Shown: piece by piece, positions 9,953-40,210 of the stretch
Layout of the letters: each line of letters opens with the position of its first letter
How positions within the stretch are numbered: position 1 is the first letter of the stretch
Assembly: GCA_948567375.1 (NCBI GenBank)
Contig: OX419757.1
Span: forward strand, 33,294,001 to 33,358,000
Length of the DNA: 64,000 nt
From: Lunularia cruciata
Lineage: Eukaryota > Streptophyta > Marchantiopsida > Lunulariales > Lunulariaceae
Direction of reading: 5' to 3'
Notes under the pieces: generated by a model
What the model saw: the letters and a program-made list of their open reading frames with translations, nothing else
Database searches by the model: none
What the model was told of the DNA's origin: nothing
Translations under genes and position numbers: made by a program

Positions 9953-12926
9953 TGGACATTTTCTATTCTCTATAACTCCTAATGCATGACAAAACCTTGT
10001 ATGCAATTCTCTAGTCAATCCCTTAGTAAAAGTGTTTGGAGTATTATCTCTAGTATGCATTACAAAAGATAAAGCAGTATCCTCCTGTAGATCGTCTTGT
10101 ATCTTGATCTCCTCCCCAATCTGAGTCGGAGTACCCATGAATGGGAGTACTAGATGCATTGTAAGTTAGGCCTTATGACAGGGTACCTTGAATGTAATGG
10201 AAAATCCTTTTGATAGCCTTCCAATGGTTGAGGCCAGGATTTGCCATATACTTGGTAATGAACTAACAGCATAAGCCAGATCATGCATGGTGCTGACCAT
10301 AGCTCACATCAAACTCCCCATTGCAGATTGGTAAGGTATTTTTTTCATATATTATCTCTCTTGATCAGTTTTTGGACAATCCTAAAGACTTAATCTCACT
10401 CTTGACTCTACAAGATTGTAAATAGGTTTACAATCTTGCATACAAAAACAAGTAAAAATCTCTCTCAAATATCTCTCTTGAGATAGACTAATCTTTCTTT
10501 CTTTTTTGTCTCTTGTGACTTGCAACTAAAGACAATGACTAATCTCTCTCAGATTAGTAATTTCAAAACCTTGTTTAAGAGACTCTTTGATAGAGAGTAG
10601 AAGAGAAAGATTATTGCTGGCAAGGATGCAATCATCTACATAAGGAGGTAAGATGACAAAATGAGAACCAGAATAGAAGATATAGAGATTAGAATCAACT
10701 CCAGAGCGCTCAAATCCCAAACCTAGTAAAAACTGATCAAACTTGTGAGACCACTATCTGGCAGATTGTTTGAGACCATACAAAGCCTTGTAGAGCTATA
10801 AAACCAATTGTCCTTGTTTAGCGGCTTGTTGCTACTTGTGTTGGTCAGGAGTCAGCAAGCCAGGAGAAATGTGCATGTAGATTTTCTCAGTCAATGTGCC
10901 ATTGAGAAAAGCTATTTTGACATCAAGAGCATGCACTTCCAAATCACTCTAAGCTGAGTAAGCAAGCAGCATGCAAATTTTTGTCAACTTTACAACAGGA
11001 GAGTAGGTCTCTATGTAGTCAATACTTGGAACTTGAGAGAAACCACAAGCAACAAGTCTAGCTTTTTACCTTTGGATCAAGCCTTCTGCATCGTATTTCT
11101 TCTTAAAAATCCACTTATAGGTGACTGCCTTACGACCTACTTGTAACTCAATGATGACCCATGTTTGATTGTTCTCCATGGACTGAAGCTCATCTTGAAT
11201 AGCCTTGAACCATTTACTGGAATAAAGTCCAGCAATAATAGCTTCATAAGTGTTAGGATCGGGGTCAAATGCAGAACAATGCATGCTCAGTGCATTAGTA
11301 GATTCCAATAGTGCATCATATTTTTGAACTTGAGTGCGAACCTTGGTGTCTTCATGTACAAAAGGTGCTTGGACAGCAAGTGGAGAAGGTAGAGGTTTTG
11401 GCCTCCTAGTGTAAACAATGGTAGAGGATCTTGAGGACCTATGTGTGGAGTACCAAAACTAGAAGGTAATGAAAAGAGAATTGCTCGAGTTGTAAGATTG
11501 TGGAGAGGAGGTGAATGAGACAGAGTAGGAGTTGGTGGGGATAGATTGTGTGTAGATTGAGAACTAGAAGCAAGAGAGGAAATATAGATGAAATCTAGTT
11601 GGACATCTTGAGTGTCAAAACACTATTTATGTTCATGAGTATAGGTATGTTCCTGAAACTGAACATCTCTTGATAGAAATATGGAGTTATCAGATATCTT
11701 TTGTAGTCTGTAAGCTTTACTATCCTGATCATAGAAGATACACTTGGAAGACTTAGAATCAAGTTTAGATCTGGACGAAGATGGAACATGTGCATAAGCA
11801 ATGCACCAAAAAATGCAAAGTAGGGATAGATAAGGTTTATAACCAAACCAGAGTTGGAAGGGTGTGACTTTGAAGGAGATGGCTTTGGTAGGACTGCAAT
11901 TTTCAAAAAGTTTGCGGTATGTAGTGTCTCTCCCCAATAAGGCTTATGGAGTCTAGACTGAAATAATATAGTACGGACTGCATCCACCAATGTTTTATTC
12001 TTTCTCTCATCAACACCATTTTGCTAAGGAGTATGTTGAACTAGCGCATGATACCTTTACCTTTGCATAAAAGATAAAAATCTGCAAAGTTGTATTCACC
12101 ACCATTTTCTGAGCGTAGCACTTGGACCTTTTGATTGAGTTGAGTCTCTGCATAGGTCACGTATTCTTGGAAACAAGTAAAAACTTCATGTTTGAAGTTG
12201 AGTAGATACAAGAATGTGTACCTTGTGTAATCATAAATGAAGGTCATAAAGTATCTATAACCATAGTAGGTAGTAGAAGAGATGGGACCACAAACATCAA
12301 AATGGATGAGAACCAATGGAATAGTTGCTCTAGTAGCTCCTTCTTGAGGTAAGGGAATTCAATTTTGCTTGCCATGAAGACAAGGTGAGCAAATAGGAAA
12401 CAAATTAGGATGGATCCGATCAATCCCAGCAACCAGATCTTTGTCTTCTAGAAGCTGTAGTCAATTCTTGCTGATGTGCTCAAGTCGTTGATGCCTAAGG
12501 AGTAATTTGCAGAAGATGTATCCTTGGTTGGAATCGAGATTGCAGCAGCTTGAGATGACTGAGACTGAGTTGATGTAGAGATTGCATCCTCTTGAAGTTG
12601 CTCAATTGACTCTCCCAGAAGCCAAAGTTATCCAATCTAGGACAGGATGCAATCAAATTTTGTAGATCATCATAACGGAAAATGATGGTTTCCTTTAACT
12701 AAAATGATCCATATGACTTGCTCAACTGAAGTGTTGAATAGAGATTCTTGTTTTGCAAAGGAACATGTAGAACATCTTCTAGCATGTAGGAGGTCCTTGA
12801 ACAAGCAAGCTTAACAAAAATTGTCCCATGGCCTAGAATAGCAATGTTGGAACCATCTGCCAAGTAAACTTGTCTAGGTGGTGAGTATGCTTCATAGACC
12901 ATGAAGCAGGTTTGTAGGTAGGTCAT
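9953..12926 (-). pseudogene. copia A pol: protease/GAG-pre-integrase, integrase, RT, RNase H
   Basis: Minus-strand pieces in order: 'YLADGSNIAILGHGT...LEDVLHVP' (12699-12926) is the copia protease/pre-integrase region. 'HFDVCGPISS...YFMTFIYDYTRY' and 'LRSENGGEY' (12041-12316) form the integrase core. A C-terminal integrase piece lies at 11595-11937. RT starts at 11066-11308 ('WFKAIQDELQSMENNQTW', 'YKWIFKKKYD') and has its catalytic YVDD at 10631-10642. RNase H ends near 9960 ('NTPNTFTKGLTRELHTRF'). Many stops and frameshifts make it non-functional. Confidence 0.85.
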
Positions 12927-13057
12927 GTGCTAAGAGCAATGTCGATGTACCATTGCTTGTACTGAGTGACTAAAGGAACAACATCAACATTGTACAAAGA
13001 GAGGTGAGTTGTAGAAGCATTGGAGTGATGGTGTTCCTTGCCTCCTTTCTCCCTTGC

Positions 13058-14092
13058 ATTAACAATGCGCTTGCGATAGTCTTTGATGTGATGTCTCTTC
13101 TTTGAGCAATAATTACAGATGATAGAAGGTCTAGAGGAATTCCTCCAAAAGATGTAGAGAAATAACTCTTATTCTTACCATAAGATATGTTGAAAGAGTT
13201 TTAACCAAGGGAAAGATTCCAGGTATTTTAGGAATCTTAGCTGGTTTGTTTCATCTTAGTGTACGTCCTCCTCAAAGATTATATAAAGGATTACATATGG
13301 GAAATGTTGAAACAATTTATCTAGTACTATTGCAGCTGTTTTTTTTGCTACTTTTGTCATTGCTAGAACTATGTTGTATGGATATGCAGCAACTCCAAAT
13401 TGAATTAGTCGGACCTACTCGTTATCAATGGGATCAAGGTTTTTTCCAACAAGAAATAGATCTTAGAAATACTTCTAGTAATCTGAAAACCTTAGTTTGT
13501 CATAAGTTTGGTCTAAAATTGCTAAAAAATTAGCTTTTTATGATTATATCAATATTAGTCTTACTAAAGGAGGATTGTTTAGGGCTGGTACAATGGATAA
13601 TGGAGATGGAATAACTGTTGGTTGGTTGGGTCATTTTGTTTTTAAAGATAAAGATATTGATGGTAGGAGCAAATTCAAGAGCTAATGAGGAATTTATAAC
13701 TGCAAAAACAATAAGATTCCTATACTCCCAATCAGGTAAAGTAACCACCTAAGTGGATTTAAGTTCAATACCATCAACAATTATTAAAACTGAAATCACT
13801 TTCAAATTGTAAAACAATATTTCCAAAATTAGAAATACTTACCATTGAATTTGACAAAAATGGAATCAAACTGCATGGTTGGAATAGCAAGTATAGCACC
13901 AGCAGGAGCACCAACATCAAGACCAGGAGCACCAACACCAACAACAAACATGATAATTTGATACATAGAGGATAATGGAAAATCTGTCCCAAAACCCAAA
14001 TTAACATAGGATAGAGGAGAAAATTCTTTCTCACAACCCTTAGAAGAAAGACACTCTTCAATGGAAGAACCAAGAGACTCTTGTTTTTCCAA
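13058..14092 (-). pseudogene. copia A gag, split by plastid DNA
   Basis: The N-terminal part (13690-14092) includes a Gly/Pro/Ala stretch and 'MQFDSIFVKFNGKYF', the usual copia gag start block. The zinc knuckle near 13058-13115 reads CNYCSKKRHHIKDY, with the last Cys changed to Tyr. Between them lies about 440 bp of psbB-derived DNA, replacing or interrupting the middle of gag. Confidence 0.65.
13220..13660 (+). pseudogene. psbB: Plastid-derived psbB (CP47) fragment, NUPT
   Basis: Plus-strand translation gives 'GILGILAGLFHLSVRPPQR' and 'LYKGLHMGN'. After an indel come 'ATPIELVGPTRYQWDQGFF' and 'QQEI', then 'KLAFYDYI', '[16 protein letters not shown]' and 'VGWLGHFVF'. These are consecutive segments of the photosystem II CP47 protein. 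The copy has frameshifts, a stop and a diverged stretch after QQEI, so it is a dead nuclear insertion of plastid DNA covering roughly 145 codons. It lies antisense to, and inside, the copia A gag. Insertion after the retroelement landed is the simplest order. Confidence 0.9.
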
Positions 14093-14184
14093 ATACAGTA
14101 GTGTGTAAAACTTAGACCTCTCAGAATTTCAAAATTTATGAGCTAAGGCATCCCCTAGCAACTAAAAAGAAATTCTAAAGCTTG

Positions 14185-14198
14185 GAGCTCGGGTACCA
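14185..14198 (-). other. Primer-binding site of copia A
   Basis: The minus strand reads TGGTACCCGAGCTC, a close variant of the tRNA-iMet site TGGTATCAGAGC, 14 nt inside the right LTR. Confidence 0.7.
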
Positions 14199-14212
14199 TG
14201 TGAGATAATGCA

Positions 14213-14446
14213 TGTAAATAAAGGTTAATTGATAGAACTAATGATAATCCCAGAAGTGTGATTATATAAAAGCGGGATTATCAAGGTATATGGGTATACT
14301 CGAGAGGATGCAGTTTGCTATCTATAGTGTCAAACGTGTAACTCATGTGAACCGTAACTAGTGAATAATAAATCATGAACAGGAACTAGTGAATAATAAT
14401 CTCGCATGAACAGTAACTAACACAACACCGCATTCTAATTCTAACA
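14213..14446 (-). repeat. 5' LTR of copia A
   Basis: Aligns end to end with 9705-9941. An extra 14 nt (14199-14212) separates it from the primer site. These could instead be the true LTR end, lost from the left copy. Confidence 0.8.
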
Positions 14447-14603
14447 TTATTCAGATTGGACAAGTTCCAGCTGTTCACGTTCTATTGAGATGTTAATTAT
14501 GTACGCAAGAGGCGCCGGTTAACAGTCACTTCCACTGAAGAAGAGAGAAAAGACAAGCTCAAAGCGCAAGTAAAACAAAACAGCAACTCAGTAAAGTCAG
14601 AAT
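14447..14603 (+). repeat. 157-bp direct repeat S2 abutting copia A
   Basis: Starts immediately after the right LTR and matches 9548-9704. It is less decayed than S1 and lies in the 3' flank of the BEACH gene, so it is the likely original. Confidence 0.8.
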
Positions 14604-15110
14604 ACTCCACTTGGGGACGCATTTACCTTAACTTGTGGGCTACGATAAGTTTGTTTGGAGTATTCTGTTCATGATGTAACGGTGGTGAGTACCTGTACAG
14701 CCTGAAATCGATGTGTAAACTAGGCCAAAGCCGAAAGTTATTTAGCCTGCGCCATTGTATCTTCACTACTCTTATAAATGGAAATCACCGGCATATATGC
14801 TACAATACAATCTATTCCTCTATGTCTTCAATAATTCGAGACACTTCCATCTGAATCTAAAGACTGCCATCCAGATCGATGGAGCCTTTAAATGTACCTT
14901 TCCCTATCTAAATAATTGCTCGAGCTCCGCTACAAGAGGCTTCAGAAAGAGCCCCTACCTCTACAGAATCAAAAACGTGTAATGCTTCCACCGACAAAGG
15001 CTACTGACCACTTGTCAGTAGCTTTTGCTTTTGTACAATAGCAGCAAGGGAGAGATATACATTATTCACCCAGTGAAAAAGCTCTTCAGAGAAATTGGAC
15101 GAATCAGCTC
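14604..15110 (-). other. 3' flank / probable 3' UTR of the BEACH gene
   Basis: No other gene is recognised between the stop codon at 15111 and the copia insertion. The transcript end probably lies here. No single poly(A) signal could be chosen by eye. Confidence 0.45.
15000..15022. other. Perfect 9-bp stem hairpin in the putative 3' UTR
   Basis: GCTACTGAC and GTCAGTAGC are perfect inverted repeats around a 5-nt loop, about 90 nt past the stop codon. It could form an RNA hairpin in the transcript. Confidence 0.7.
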
Positions 15111-34242
<19,132 letters not shown>

Positions 34243-36546
34243 TGTTGCTCAGCCGACTGATCGCACCACATTGACATCTGTGTCCAGTCGAACATCACCT
34301 CTTTATCTCTACCTTTCTCTGTTTCGTCTACATTAACAACTTACGCCACGCAAGGATGCCGCCTGATGCACCCATTCGTTCCAATCGCCATCCGCAATCT
34401 GCCCCTTCTTTACAACCTGCGCGGTATATCACCTACTCGTAAAGTTCACTCTCGATTTCAGTTCACGCTTTCCGCAGAAAACTGCTACAGAGTGTCTGGA
34501 TCTGGTGAGCTCCGAGAATGGTAACACGCCCAAACTTCTACACAATCTGATCGCCTCTACCATATCTTCCAGGCCATCTCAGAAACGTATTTAATCATGT
34601 CTTTGCCCAGACTGCAACCCTCTGAAATACTTGTATCCGGTCGAAAGATGCGCCAGACCGGCCCGTCAACAACGACTCCTTGATGATCTAACTAAGCCCG
34701 ATAGTGACTCCAATCTCTAATCTGATCCTCGCTTGTCGAGTGTGGATCATTCCATTTCTACAATTCCTCACCAGTACTGTTACATTAATCGATGTCTCTC
34801 TTCACCTTACTTTGATCTGCAAGGGCATTCGATTACACATTGTCAAATCGCATGCCGCAGCCTCCTGTCTCCTCTCGTATCTTCTCCAACTCCAGGACAG
34901 AATCCAGCATCCGTCACACACATAAACTGAACACCCGACGAAACATTTCACACCTCCATAATCTTCCTATCTCCGACCCGCACAAACTTCCACACGTTTC
35001 AACATGAAAAACACAGAAGAAACAAACAATTCAGGACTTGCCTCTTCACACTCTTCGCGTTGACTATTCCCATCAGCTCGAGCTACTCCACAATTTACAC
35101 CTCCCTCAACTTCGACTCCTCGACTCCGTCAACATCTGAATCAGCCAGCCCCCTCGAGCAGGATTAATCGACCTCAAATTCTCCGTTCCACTGCTGCTGT
35201 TCCTGCTCTCCTCTCCTCGAACTCAAAACCTCTGGATCTCTTAGAGGAAGAGAGTTTAATGCACTCCTTCCCTCCCTCCTCCACCAAAACCAAACACCAA
35301 TTCCGCTTTCGTCTCTATCTAGCAGTCACAGATAGCCGAGGTAAGGACCTCCCGCTACGCACTCAGAAAGCGGCTCCGCTTACTTGCCTTTCCTTGGCCT
35401 CTCTACCCCTAGATTCATTCCAACCCCAGCTCAACTTCGTGCTCCTTACGAGTCGTCCGCCGACTTAGATGTCTCATAGCAACAGTTAATGGCATTTGTA
35501 CTCACAGTCCGCAGGCGGCAATATTTTACCTTTCCTCCCTAGCATACAATGCCGTGGGAATCTTTCTTCCTGACCCTCCCAAACCCTGTACATTTCGCAT
35601 CTTCTATTCCAAACTCTTCCACTGGCAACAGACGCCGACTTTCAGCCTTGTGCATAGGGAATCCTAATTGATTTGCGATTTGAATCCTCCTTTGAAATGA
35701 TCTCGTCGATGGGAGGAACTCGCTCCCGTTTTCTACTTGACCTCCAACAAATATGTTATCCGTTCACCTGCAGTAATCAGGGATTCTTATCCTTTATTAT
35801 TGTTTCATTCATTGTTATATTTTGGTTTCCCAATTCTAGCATTCATTGCCCATATTCAGGTGCACCAATCGTGGTCTCGATTGTCATTCTTCCCCCACAA
35901 AGAAAAGGTTTCTTACTGCGTCGAATTTTGGTATTCTCGTCATGTTTGAAGGTTGAAGCATGGTTTCTTTTGCGTATTCCCTAGCGATGGGGCCATCACT
36001 GACGGCTGACAGAACGCAACCACTTGGACAAAGAATATCGTCAAATGCCATATTTATTTCGAGCAGAGCAAAGTGTACAAGGAAATCCCCCGTCCGGTCT
36101 CGGTCTTGTCCATCGGGCAAGCTGTGGCTTAGTCAAAGGATGAACTACATGAGTTTCCACACATGCATTGACTTGGCTTTGTTTCGTTGCAAAACAGTGG
36201 AATAATTTTTATGGTGCACATAATTATCCCGGGCGGCCGATGGGCAAGAAACTGGAGTCGTCCCAAAGAAAAGGAAGGCTATCATGGTTCTACAGGTTCG
36301 GCCATAAGTATGCTCAGGTCTTTAACTGCTCAGACTTACGAGCTGTTCTGTTTCCTGAACACGGGCGTGACGCGACACGGTCGTCTATTTCAAAACTTGA
36401 GCGGCAACTTCGTCAACACCCTGGACTACGTGAAGTGAAACGTTGTACATGGACGGTCTTTGACGCGGTGGAAGTGTTTTGGTCTTTCAAAACTATTTTT
36501 TCTTTTTTGTCTCTCCCTTGTATAGCTTGATGGGGTCTTCCCATCC
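34243..36546 (-). promoter_or_regulatory. Upstream region of the BEACH gene (5' UTR and promoter, not resolved)
   Basis: GC content is higher than in the transposon regions and the plus strand is pyrimidine-rich (sense strand purine-rich). Short open frames on both strands show no recognisable protein. The transcription start could not be placed from the sequence alone. Confidence 0.4.
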
Positions 36547-36572
36547 TTCGGTTTTTCTACGCGGTCGCCTTC
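36547..36572 (+). repeat. 26-bp direct repeat, copy 1
   Basis: Identical to 37247-37272, with starts exactly 700 bp apart. Both are preceded by GATGGGGT, with 10 extra nt in this copy. Confidence 0.9.
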
Positions 36573-37246
36573 ACTTTTTTCTTTTTCATTTTAGGTGATA
36601 CAGCTTTTTCTTTTCAATTTCCCATTTACCGACAGTAAAATGCACACCAGTGCTTTAAATCTTTTTAATCACAATCTTATTATATAGATGCGATATTTGT
36701 CGAAGGATGTGGGATTAAAAAGCTGAAGTATTACAGTAATCTCGTATTTAGAACTGGACAGAGGCAAGAGTACTAGGCAACTTATTATTCAACTGCAAGT
36801 TTTAGATATTAAGTGATACAAGGATACAATAGGTGAATGATTTTTCTAGAAGAATAATTTGACAATATAGCTTTTGAAATCCTATATATAGCATATGGTA
36901 TCACTGTTGGGCGATCTTAGAACTTAGATATCTAACAGTGTTCTCTTTAGTTCTATTCTTATTGGAAGAAAACCTGGATAGAAATTCTAAAATTTTCATC
37001 GGGGGTAAATATTGCGTAATCATCAGCACTCTCGTAGCCGAGGAACGGAAAGAAATCTTATTTTGCTGATTAAAAATGAAACGTGCTTTACCAGTCTCGC
37101 CGAAGATGGCCTATCCGGCCATTATATTTTAATAAAAACTTGACCATGATTATGTCATGGAATTTCATAGAGTAACTCATTTTAATAGGGAGAGTTTACG
37201 ATATCAATAAGATCATATATATATATATATATATATAAGATGGGGT
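36573..37246. other. AT-rich intergenic segment between 26-bp repeats
   Basis: No coding signal. It contains an (AT)n microsatellite at about 37215-37237. It may be a small insertion or part of a local duplication. Confidence 0.4.
37215..37237. repeat. (AT)n microsatellite
   Basis: About 11 uninterrupted AT units. Confidence 0.95.
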
Positions 37247-37272
37247 TTCGGTTTTTCTACGCGGTCGCCTTC
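37247..37272 (+). repeat. 26-bp direct repeat, copy 2
   Basis: Identical to 36547-36572. Confidence 0.9.
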
Positions 37273-37330
37273 TTCCCCTAGAAGACATGGTTTCTAGGCA
37301 ATATAAATTATAGATTCGGTTTCGTGTGTG

Positions 37331-38100
37331 ATCCTTAGTGGTTCCGTTGTATTGTCTTTAGCAGCAGTTAGATTTTGGTGTTAAGACAAACATATAGTTT
37401 AGTTTGGGACGGGCATGTAGCCGTAGATGAAGATCCTTAGTCTTTAGCGGTCGATGGAATTTGACTTCTTGTGTGCAGATCGAGTGTTATAGCAAACTGG
37501 CATTTAAGTGTTGCTGCAATGTTTGAGTGTTCGGGTAATAGTTTTGTTAGATGGTGTTTGGAGTGCATGTAATAGACTTGGATTCCGATGTGGTATTTAA
37601 TGGTTTCGGAATAAGGTCCTTAGCGACGGTTATATTCTCGTGTTTCGTTGGATAGATGGACATGTGACATGGCATTTGGCAATGGAAAGACCTTAGCAAT
37701 TGACAAAGTGTCATTTGTCCTTAGCAATTGATAATATCCAATGATTAGATTGGAAAAGGAGGAATTTTTTTTTGCAAGTGGTTATGGTCCTTAGTGTCGG
37801 GTGGATTCTGGTGTTAAGATTTGGATAATGGACGCGCAATAAGTGATTCAACAATTTGAGAGACCTTAGCAGCTGACAACAAGGTCCTTTGTCCTTAGTG
37901 GTTGATTGAATCCAACAATTGGATGGGGATTTGTTTATGAGAGATAGAGTAGACAAGAGTTTAGGTGTTATCGTAGTGTTATTGCATGCTCAATTCAATC
38001 TACTTAAAACTCAAACTCGAGCTCTATATTTTCCACTCATTGTGTCTAGAGGACACACAAGTAACTAGATCTTTGTGCTTCATCCTTAGCATGTGATAAA
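37331..38100. repeat. Degenerate CCTTAG-containing repeat array
   Basis: CCTTAG occurs at about 37333, 37435, 37617, 37691, 37719, 37789, 37863, 37893 and 38093. It is often followed by a variant of 'YRGTTGATKGAAT' or 'GATTYTGGTGTTAAG'. Spacing is irregular (28-200 bp). It looks like a decayed satellite or minisatellite. Confidence 0.55.
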
Positions 38101-38880
38101 ATCTGATTATCCTCTTTTGCATTTCTATGTTTCAACTAACTTTGCCACTAAATACCATAGTGGACATTTCTAGGATAACGTAAATATGTATGCTAGACAA
38201 AACCTGATTGTGGATCTAACTTTTTTCCACATTACTTGACTTGTGTCCAAACCACAATAGATTAGTGTATATTTGTTTATCTTAGTAAATATTTTTAACC
38301 AATAACATTTGAAGTGTAATATTTTCATTTAATTTATGTGCTTGAGTGAGCTTGCTTCTAATAACCATTAAATTTGGATATCCATCAAATAATTATAAAA
38401 TAATTTATATGTTAGTAAAGATAAAATTTAATCTAATTATCGTATTTTTGGTCCATATTGCAAAAACATAAAATATATTTATCCTTTTTTTCCATATTAC
38501 AAAATCATTAACCAGTGAAACTTATTAATATATTTAGATTGTAAAGATATTTTTTATAAATACTCACACTCAAAACTCCATTCAAGATTCACAATTTTAT
38601 ACTTTGTTACAACCAAGCTAATTGTTACAAGATCATCAAGATTTAAAAAAGAAAAATCCTTAATGCATCTATAACATAATATATCAAATAATAACAAAAA
38701 CCTTTGAGATTTACATTAGCTTTTTCATTTAGCAAAGAAATTAGGTGATCTCAAGAGAAAGTATACATAAGGGAAGGCTTGAAAGAATTCAAGAAACTGT
38801 AATTGTATTACTTGAATAAGATGTGATTGAAGGTTGAGTTTTAGGATTTACTCTTATGCCTTACTCTTACTCTTGACGTA
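38101..38880. other. AT-rich intergenic region
   Basis: Very AT-rich with no coding or LTR signal until copia B-type sequence begins near 38830. Confidence 0.4.
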
Positions 38881-38902
38881 AGGTAAGTATGTTAGGTTCA
38901 AC

Positions 38903-39773
38903 ATGGCAAACTACAAACAAATAAGTATTCTTCTAGCTCTTCATTCCAAGATTTCAACGGCATGTTGTCCTATAGATATTATGGAGAAGGGTTTGATGGC
39001 TAACATTTCTTATGAGAAGACTGCTTATGGTCTCATGTACTTGATGACTTGCACTAGACGTGATCTTGCCCTAGCAATGAGTTAGGTGTGTAGGTAGATG
39101 CCAAATACATGAAGGACACATTGGAAAGCAGTTAAGTGGATTCTTAGGTATTTGAGAGGTACACTAGACCCTACACTTGGTGGTGGGTGCATTAATTTGA
39201 GATCTACCTTGTAAAAGTGTATTGCATAGTCTACTATAGAAGTGGAGTATGTAGCAGCAGCAAAAGCAACAAAAGGAGGCAATTTGGTTGGATAGACTTG
39301 TTGATGAGATGGGGTTCTTGCATGGTAATGTAATGCATCATTGTGACAATCAAAGAGTTTTATACCTAGCTTCAAATCAGGTGATGGACAGTAGTGTTAA
39401 GCACATAGACATCAGGTACCACTTTCTTAGGCATGTTGTGTTTGAGAAAAAGTTTGAGCTAGTCAAGATTGATGGTAAGTCAACCTGGCTGATGCCTTTA
39501 CCAAAGTCATACCTTTAGAAAGTTTCTCTGGGCAAAGTTTCTCTCATGCTACCCTTTAGGTTGTGAAAGTGGAGCATGAATAAGGTGACTTAGCATTGAA
39601 CATGACATTGGCTATTTTAATTACTCTATCCATGTATGGGCTATAATTATAAGTTCTAGTTTATCTTAGTTTAAAGGAGTGGTCAAGCAATTAGTTGTTT
39701 GTCTAGAACTTCCCATTGAGTGATAAAATGTTTAGCAAGGTTTCTAATTGTAAGACATGATTCAAGGGGAGTT
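38903..39773 (+). pseudogene. copia B RNase H end (plus-strand fragment)
   Basis: 'MANYKQISILLALHSKIS', 'MEKGLMANISYEK', 'YLMTCTRRDLALAMS' and 'SVKHIDIRYHFLRHVV' match the RT/RNase H end of the minus-strand copia B copy at 53673-54455. Frames are broken. Only the last part of pol is present, followed by a polypurine tract (CAAGGGGAG, about 39763-39771) and an LTR. Integrase and gag are missing. Confidence 0.8.
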
Positions 39774-40043
39774 TGTTAAGACTTACTCTTATGCCTTAGG
39801 GTTACACTACAAGCTGACTTTTTCATTGGTTGATGGTTAGAGTGAATTGAGAGTGTGTGGGAGCTCTTGCTTTGTATGTTGGGATATTGCGGTAAGCCTT
39901 GAGTGTTAGAAAAGATTCCTAAAGCAATCCCATGGACGTAGCCTCACATCAAGGTGAACCATGTACTTTTTTGTAATGAGTGAATTTGCCAGTTATATAC
40001 ATGATGTTTGCATGTTGTTATGACTCTTATCAATTTTCAAACA
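39774..40043 (+). repeat. 3' LTR of copia B, plus-strand copy
   Basis: TG...CA, 270 bp. It shares the start (TGTTAAGACTTACTCTTATG vs TGTTAGGATTTACTCTTATG) and several internal blocks (GGAGCTCTTGCTTTGTATGTT) with the LTR at 53235-53498 in the opposite orientation. Confidence 0.8.
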
Positions 40044-40095
40044 TTGAGGTATTGTAACAACAATATATTATAACCTTTAGGCCATTTACATTTTA

Positions 40096-40210
40096 TGTAA
40101 CAATATGGAGTTTAACAACAAATTTAGTATGGCTAACAAAGTAGTAAATAAGATAAATTAACCTATAATATTCTAGAAGTATCTAGAAAGCTTCTTGGGA
40201 AGCTTCTTAG
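40096..40210 (+). repeat. LTR F fragment cut by gypsy D1
   Basis: Matches the outer 115 bp of the LTR at 8463-8876 (reverse orientation), including GGCTAACAAAGTAGTAAATA. It stops exactly where the D1 LTR starts, so D1 inserted into an older LTR F copy. Confidence 0.7.

Larger units (their letters stand above)
9705..14446 (-). mobile_element. Ty1/copia element A with both LTRs
   Basis: A minus-strand element in the order LTR, primer site, gag, protease, integrase, RT-RNase H, polypurine tract, LTR, which is the copia order (integrase before RT). LTRs at 9705-9941 and 14213-14446 are about 235 bp and clearly related. All coding parts contain stops and frameshifts. A psbB plastid fragment sits inside gag. 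The flanks carry 157-bp direct repeats instead of the usual 5-bp target duplication. Confidence 0.85.

Noticed and set aside
35673-36530. Plus-strand frames of 100-120 codons upstream of the BEACH gene
   Set aside because: No known motif, no plausible splice structure, and overlapping frames on both strands. Treated as chance frames.
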